Below are positions 57,664 through 64,000 of a stretch of 64,000 nt of DNA, in pieces; position 1 is the first letter of the stretch, and every line of letters begins with the position of its first letter. Source of the DNA: Apricaphanius iberus. Its lineage: Eukaryota; Chordata; Actinopteri; Cyprinodontiformes; Aphaniidae. A model generated the notes under the pieces. That model was not told the DNA's origin. It searched no databases and saw nothing but the letters and a program-made list of their open reading frames with translations. The stretch is from assembly GCA_028564705.1 (NCBI GenBank), contig JAPXFQ010000192.1, positions 124,001 to 188,000 on the forward strand, written 5' to 3'. Both the position numbers and the translations under genes were made by a program.

Positions 57664-58069
57664 GGTAAGTCCTTGTGATCGCATATTTGTTATATAGAGA
57701 ATCTTTAAATAAAAGTGTGAGGTTTGCGTATTTTAAAATCCTCTGCGTTATATTGTTTTTGCGTTCCGATTCAGATGTTCCAAATTGAAATCAGCACGTG
57801 ATTATTCACGCTGCTGTACATGCAGCAGCTGTAAGTCATATAATGGCAGCTGCTTCTAATTAAATCATTAAAGCTGCTACATGACTACATGTTTCTCCAA
57901 GAATAGATTTTTTTTTTATTGGCAGCCGTGATATTCAGTTTTTCGCCAATGACCAGACGCCACTGAATTACTAAAGTCACAGGACAACTTAAGTTGTACA
58001 AAAGCGACTATATTACCATGAATAAATAAAAAAATAAGAACAATGATGAATGAGGATTTACCAGCTTTG

Positions 58070-58133
58070 TAGACGAGTTGAGGATTTCGCCATTCTCCTT
58101 GGCAATCACCCAAAGGTAATGCAAATCATGCTG
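58070..58133 (-). pseudogene. Possible exon fragment preceding a SWIM zinc finger
   Basis: On the minus strand, acceptor cacag is followed by codons reading HDLHYLWVIAKENGEIL, then a gtaaat donor. The LxPWVIAxxxGxIL pattern just precedes the SWIM zinc finger in transposon-associated proteins of fish, but the finger itself is not found next to it. Short and tentative. Confidence 0.3.
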
Positions 58134-58290
58134 TGTTTGTCTGACCTCCGCTTTTAGCACAAGCACGGCTTTCTGTTTCGCAGAGATTGGCTCAACTTTC
58201 CTTGAAACAACATAATCTCAGGCCTCTAGACTTTTAAAAGCCGTAAAAAAAATGTATGTGCGAACAGTCGGCTTTAGGAATAGAATAAAT

Positions 58291-61200
58291 GTTCATACAA
58301 TTATTTTACATCGCCTTATGCATCGCTAAGAAAAATATCCTCTTGAACTGGAAAAATAAAAATACTCTGAATATTAATCAATATAGAGATCTCCTTCTGG
58401 ATTACATTGGTCTAGAAACAGCATCTGCCTCCACATCTGATCAATCTTTCTGGTCACCCTTGATCAGTTCCATCACCTAGTGGGGTCGGGCCCTTGATTC
58501 CGTTCTGTGGGACACGGTTGCCGATGTGGAGCTTAAGGGTTGGTGGTGACTGCGGGGAGGTCCTTGGGGGTGGGTCCGCTTGCGGTTCGGCGGTAGGTCC
58601 CGTGACCCTAGCCTGGGGTGGGACTTTGGGGGCTTTGTGTGGTGACTCCTAGTGGCTGCATGCGGCGCCTTAGAGGGGTCGTGCTGGCGGACACGGGTTA
58701 CTGGCCTGGTGCTGTGCTGCTCTGGGGGGGTCTGGGCTGGGCCTGGGGCTCGGGGTTCTGGGGCGGCGCGCCCCCCGGCTGGGGCCCTGGCGGGGCTTGG
58801 CCGGGGGGGGGCGCTGCCGTCGGTGCCGGCTGGGGGGGGGCTGTGGTCGGCCGGTGGTTGGCGGGCGCTGCTGCCCTTTCCATCTCCCCGGGCTGGTTCC
58901 TGTCGCTTGCTCCCCGGTGGCCGCTTGCCGCGTCCGGGCGTCGGCGAGAGGCCGTGGCGGGTGGCCGGCGTCTCCGGGCCCGATCGGCTATATTGACACT
59001 GGACATGGCTCCTGGGTCTTGGTCTTAGCCCTCGCGGGGGTGCTGAGGTGGGGGCCTCTGGCCGGTGTTGGTTGGCCTCCACGGTGACTGACCGGTTGGT
59101 GGGGTGTGGGCTGGTGGGTGGAGGTGCTGGGTTCTGTTGCCACCCGGCCATCGGGCGGTAGTAGCAAGGCTGGAGGATGTCGGCCTGGGGATTGGCCGCC
59201 CGGGACTGCGGTCTGCTCACGGGCCTGGCGCGGCATGTCCGGGGTACCCGAGTCGGTGGTGCGCCGGGTTCCGGCCTCGGCGCGGGGGCCCTCGGACGCT
59301 GGCGGTGCCTGGGGCGTCTCTTATTGGCGGGGAGGCTTTTTACCATCTAGCACAGGCGCTCGTTTTAACGGGGTGCGCTTGGGACGGGAGGGGGGAGGGC
59401 GTTGAGGGGGAGGGGGGGCTAAACTCAACCTGGGTGTCTAGTGACATGTGTTTTGTTAGCAGTGTGAATGTTGGGAAGGATTTAGGTATGCCCCTGGCAT
59501 GGGGGCTGGTGGATTGCCGGGGCCCCCATGGGGCGCAGGGGTGCCGCTGCCATGGGCCCCGACTAGACGTGCTGGGGCCTCCCAACCCTGGTGGATCGGC
59601 CGAACGGGGGTGCCTATTGGAGTCAGCAGGGGAGCTGGCTCCCTGGGGTTGGCAATGGTCACCCCAGTTATTTTCTCCCCATCCTCATGCCTCTGTCCAC
59701 CTGCTCCTTCATTCTACCATTCACAAGGCCTTGGGACGTGGGCACGTCACTGGGGTGCGGGATGGAGCTTCCGTCTTTGCTACCCGGTGGCGGCCTGGGT
59801 CCCGATTTTATTGAGCAACTTAGACACTTACACTTGCAACATTTACATGGAACGCACATGTAGGGACCTGGCGGTGTGGCGCATTGGCGCTGGGGGCGGG
59901 ACCCCTCATGGGGGGCCCCCTATAGGGGCCCGTTGTGGGGGCCTCGCCTGTGGCGCCGGCACCCACTGGTTAAACGCATCTAGACACTGAGGGCCCGGGG
60001 GGGGAGATGGGGGTACCCGGCAGTATTCCCATGTCCCCCCCCTCTGTTTTAAGTGCACATTAGAACAACACGCAACAACACCACATTGAGCTGGGGGAGA
60101 GAGGCTGGGGGGTCTTTCCACACCCCTGTTCGTTGGACCATCAGGGGTCGGAGCCTGGATAGAACATCACGCCGTCTGGTCGGGGTCCTGGGCTGGTGGA
60201 CTGCTCTTGCCGATGTGGGGGCCTTGGCGGTCTGCTTGTCCCCGTCCTGGTGGGCAAAGGGGTCTGTCTCCTGGGTGCAGGGGCAGGGTTCTCTATTGGG
60301 GCGTCTGTCCCTGGGCCTGGGAGTATGGAGTGTAGTGTACGTATGGGGGGTATGAATGAGTGTATAGCGTCCTTTTTTCGTATGTCCTGTATTTGTAAGA
60401 ATGTGTACGCATGAGAGGGAGGGTACGTATGAGTGTCTCTGTCTGTCTATGTCTACCTGTCAGGTTGGGTGTTTGGCTGCTCTCTTGCCTGAGGCATCTT
60501 CTTCCCTCCCCGTCACTCCCCGTCGGTGATGGTTGCTCCTGCCCGCTGGTTGATGATGGCTCTCGATGTCTGGGGCCGGGGGTCCCGGTTGCGGCCCGGC
60601 TCGGTCCTGGTGCATGTCGGGCGGGTCCTGGGTGGTCCGGTGTGTCGGGCGGCCGCTGTTTCGGGCCGACGTCCTCCTTGGATTGACTGGGGCACCTCTT
60701 CTGGGGGTGCCGAGGTTGTAGAACAGATTGGTGCCGTCCAGTGGATCGGTGGGGACCGTGCCTGGCGCCCAGTCCTCCTGCCGGTTCCAGGACTTCTGCT
60801 GGCTGGTCTGTTCGCCTGGTGGGGCTGTCCGGCATTGGCTGGGCCCCTGATCTTGGCGCCCTACGTGGGGCGGGATCTGGACCCGGGAGCTGGAAGATCT
60901 GGATGTCCAGGTGCCGGCTGGGCGCGGCCTGGGGAGGGCGTACATCCGCTGTGGCTCATGCTGTGGCTCCCTGGCGTGTGGGTGTGTGGAGGCGGGCCGG
61001 GTTGTTGGCGGTGGGTATTGGTCCGGGGTGGCGGCGGCGTGTGTTGTCCGTCGGTTGGCTGCGGATCCTCCTTGCCTGCGGCGGCGGCGGGGGGCCCTTG
61101 TCGGCTGGTCCCTGGTTGGGGCCCCGCTGGGGGGCGGGGTGCCCCTGGTCCCCGTGGCCTCCGGTTCCTGATCCGGTTCCACCCTGGCGTAGCCGGTTAC

Positions 61201-61900
61201 CGGCGGAGCCCGAGGGCTCGTCACTGCGATCTCTCGGGCCCCAGCATTGCGGCCGGTGGGTGTTCCCCTGGGGCTTCCATCTGTTCCCCTCTTGGCGGTT
61301 GATCGACCCTGCGCTGATCCGCCTGTGGACTCTGTACTCTATGGGACCCTGGATGCATACATCTCTTGCCTCCTCCATGTCTGTGCCGATTCCTGTAGGA
61401 CGGATTGACGGTTCCTTACACCAGCTATCAATCACTTGCGTGGGGAAACCTTATTCCGACCTGCATGCTCGCACACACATGGGTGTGGGGACATTGGTGA
61501 GGACGGACATATCTTAAGCAGAGGTTATCATCATCATTAGTTAGTTGTTCACGGAGCTTACCAGAAACATTTATATTATGTTCATTAATCAATGCTTGTG
61601 TGTAGTGAATGTGTAATTCTTAGTTTATTCTACTAGATCCGAACTATTGGTTTGGTTCTGTACAGTTTGTCGTTTTTGTTTTGTATTACTGTTTCTCTGC
61701 CGTCCGGCAGAAGTGGAGGACTGGGATGTTTTCTTGTGTTCTTTGTTTGCCTCCCTGTCTTGTGTCGTCGGTTCGCACCTCTGTTGGTCCGGTTTCTTTT
61801 CTTCACCTTCTTCCTTTCTCCCTTCTTGTCTCGGTTTAATGTCCATGACGTCAGGAAATTGAACCCACAGTAATCACTAATAAAGATTTTTCATACATAT
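58291..61900 (+). pseudogene. L1-type LINE, severely 5'-truncated: RT C-terminus and G-rich 3' UTR
   Basis: 58,289-58,480 encodes the last 63 codons of an L1-clade ORF2 (IALCIAKKNILLNWKNKN ... SFWSPLISSIT, stop). The 3' UTR that follows, to about 61,900, is long and for most of its length (58,490-61,300) extremely G-rich on the sense strand, with many runs of four or more G. It ends with an AATAAA (61,880-61,885) and a short A+T-rich tail. Large ORFs within it on either strand (up to 289 codons on the minus strand) are by-products of the G+C bias. ttcatac occurs near both ends and could be a short target duplication, not firmly. Confidence 0.7.
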
Positions 61901-63756
61901 ACATCAAGTGGCGTACTACAGCGAAGCTGTAATACTCTGCTTGGGAAAGTAAAACTGTTGGGCTTGTACTTGGTACTCAGACACCAATTCTGAGTAGCAT
62001 ACTGCTAGACAGGACACGTTAAAAAAAAAAAAAAAAAGAATAACTTATATTTCACCGTCGATAGATATTTTAAGTTTCTCTCCAAAGCTCTCCCTGTTTT
62101 CAGATATTAAAGTAGTTATATATTGTGGATTTCGCCCTATAACTCTCCTGGAAGTGTTCATTGCGTCTCTTTAGCGTCGTTCATTTTGTATGTTTTCTGC
62201 CATCTTACCACTTGTGCATGCGCACAAAGATGTCAACAAAGATCCTCTCTAAGTTTACCATCTCTTTTAACCCTAAAATAGCCTTTAGCAAGCTGTAAAT
62301 AATGGCATTTTCTTGCACTACTGAAAAATAAAAATAACAACAAATTAATAACTATTGCCATGCACAAGTAGGAAAATACATAAGGCCTGATTTATCAATG
62401 GTTGCTCTTATTAAACCCCGCGTAAACAGCACAGCATCACAAAAACAGGCTCTGGCTGATCTATCAACACGGCGCAGAGAGCATTGCGCCTGTTAAACCC
62501 GCAGCAAGACGCACAAAATCCATTACGCGCTTTTGCCCTTGATGAATATACAATCTGGGTGTTTCTGTAAGAAGAAGCAAAATATTGGTAGGACAACAGG
62601 CAAAGAAGTAGGCGTTCCAGGCGCGGTGTGATTTACTAAGCATAACCATGTTTGCGGTGGCTATTTTAGCATCTATTGTTAGCACTTCTGAAAAGAAAGA
62701 TTCCTTCATTTTATGTTGGAGGTTTAATTATATTCCAATTGATCATACAGGAGAACAGTCTAGATCACAGTGAATGCTGAATGCTGCCTCCCCTGTTCAA
62801 ATGAAAATAAGTATTTATAAAGTTCAGCAACCTTGCCTCTATAACTTCTGAAGACAAAGCTATTCTCTCAGGGTGGGGATTTCTCAGGATGAAGGCACCT
62901 GGCTCTTTAGCTGGGAATAAGTAAATCTTGGCAAATACAAAACAATGGCAATAGCTTTGGGTTAAATCGTAACACAATAAGAGAAACTCTCAAAACTAAG
63001 TATATAAGAAGAATCAATTTTCTCAGGCAGTGAGGTTTTCTCTAACCTCGATTCCCATGTGAACTCAACACCTGTTTTCTGGCCCATCTGCTGTTCTGTT
63101 CTTCACACCCTCTGCTCTGTGTTAATAGTACTAAAAGATGAATCATAATAATACTTTTCTCCATCACACCGGAAAAACAGTTTAATATCCCACCCCGCTT
63201 GCGCTTGGCTGAGGACTAAATCCGAACATCGGGCAAACTCTCCGTCTGCAGAAATATCCCCCTGCTGTCACGCAGACACAAGCTGTCTGAGAAAGAGGAA
63301 GAGGTGGAGGTGTTGCAGCTGCAGTCGGGTATTATTGGAGGTGTGCGTAAAATAGCGTAAAGAAGAAGTACGAAACACAATATCTGGCAGTCAGAGTTTA
63401 ACCTGTGGCGCACCGCCACACATTCGTCTATGTGTGGGAAACACTGCAGTTTGTAGATTAAATGTAATTATTTAGCATTTAATATATTGTGTTATTTTCA
63501 TTCCTTGTACACCACACACACCTATACATACTGAAACAAGTGTATACCTCATTTATTCAAGCTGAGAGATGCTGTGCTGCTGTAAATCATCTTCAGTGAT
63601 TAAAGAGGCTAAAGAGATTCAAGCATCCTGTGTTCCTTACCGACACCCCGAGGTGGATATCAGTCCTAAAACCATAATCTAAACAGTTCTTGAAATTAGT
63701 TAATACCTACCGAACAGACAGAGTATCTGCCTCATGGACTAAAACTGGGAGCTGGT
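61901..63756. other. Non-coding stretch with MITE-like words
   Basis: A (A)n tract lies at about 62,020-62,038. Around 62,384-62,640 the phrase tgatttatcaa / tgatctatcaa / tgatttactaa recurs, as in several fish MITEs, but paired termini were not found. No gene was recognised; short minus-strand ORFs at 62,464-62,977 and 63,216-63,419 have no family resemblance. Confidence 0.45.
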
Positions 63757-64000
63757 TCTACAGGAGAGGAGCCTGATAACTAAAAGATCTGCCTCCTATT
63801 CTACTTTTAGAAATCCTAGGAACTACCAGTACACCTGCATTCTGAGAACGAAGTGCTCTGTTAGGAACATATGGAACAATCAGATCTCTGATGTACGATG
63901 GAGCTTGATTATTAAGGGCTTTATAAGTAAGGAGGAAGATCTTAAAATCTATTCTGGATTTAACAGGGAACCAATGGAGAGAAGCCAAAACAGGAGAAAT
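63757..64000 (-). pseudogene. L2-clade LINE fragment running off the window end
   Basis: On the minus strand it encodes LASLHWFPVKSRIDFK, YKALNNQAPSYIRDLIVPYVP and RISKSRIGGRSFSYQAPLL, the same C-terminal region of L2 ORF2 as 16,440-16,680. The sense strand is minus, so its upstream part would lie beyond 64,000. The matching sequence stops at about 63,757, so the end of the ORF is missing or diverged. Confidence 0.85.

Noticed and set aside
58477..59346. 289-codon minus-strand ORF and many overlapping ORFs (58.6-61.5 kb)
   Set aside because: They lie in an extremely G-rich block where stop codons are rare; products are Pro/Arg/Gly-rich, overlap in several frames and resemble no family. Explained by the LINE 3' UTR.
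1..64000. tRNA, rRNA or other stable RNA genes
   Set aside because: Only the tRNA-like head of the SINE at 22,573 was found; no cloverleaf-forming tRNA or rRNA sequence was recognised.

Overview
The window is vertebrate, most likely teleost, genomic DNA. It holds no host single-copy gene I can recognise and is built almost entirely of transposable elements, many nested inside one another. The teleost call rests on the mix of repeats: fish-type L2 LINE copies with the characteristic 3' tail, a Tc1-like element, 8-bp-TSD hAT elements, a G2E3-like HECT gene and a SAMD3-like gene of kinds familiar as multicopy families in fish, and a fish-type Gypsy pol. Coding calls were made by joining open exons with consensus splice sites by eye; no database search was possible.

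Layout. (1) 1-12,684: a large two-gene DNA transposon with terminal inverted repeats of about 240 bp. A plus-strand DDE integrase (7 exons, 477 aa) and a minus-strand UBZ-HECT ubiquitin ligase (15 exons, 738 aa) face each other tail to tail, and each starts from a copy of the same 5-codon first exon lying inside the TIR. Both frames are open throughout. Smaller elements sit only in introns. (2) 12,690-21,440: non-coding DNA, L2 3' ends, a dead Tc1 copy and MITE-like pieces. (3) 21,441-32,413: an EnSpm/CACTA-type transposon (CACTGT termini) with two minus-strand genes, a C2H2 zinc-finger transposase broken by one frameshift and a SAMD3-like protein; a SINE and a 1.66-kb foldback transposon are inserted in it. 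(4) 34,496-49,139: a TTAA-flanked Kolobok-like element carrying a gene with a P2X7-C-terminus-like domain. Its last exon is split by a 13.3-kb LTR element (682-bp LTRs, CCGT target duplication), which is itself invaded by a gag-less Ty3/Gypsy copy (38,900-44,252). (5) 49,444-52,387: a non-autonomous LTR element with a VPE-rich repeat ORF and a retroposed perfect 105-bp inverted repeat. (6) 52,430-56,691: an L2 reverse transcriptase fragment joined to a hAT element with an intact 629-aa transposase. (7) 56,692-64,000: degraded THAP-like and SWIM-adjacent-like exons, the 3' end of an L1-type LINE with a strikingly G-rich 3' UTR of about 2.8 kb, and a further L2 copy running off the end.

The strongest system-level observation is the first element: the inverted repeats act as duplicated promoter, 5' UTR, start codon and splice-donor cassettes for two convergent genes, one a mobilising integrase and the other a complete-looking E3 ligase. 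The CACTA and Kolobok-like elements also carry accessory-looking genes next to, or in place of, a transposase.
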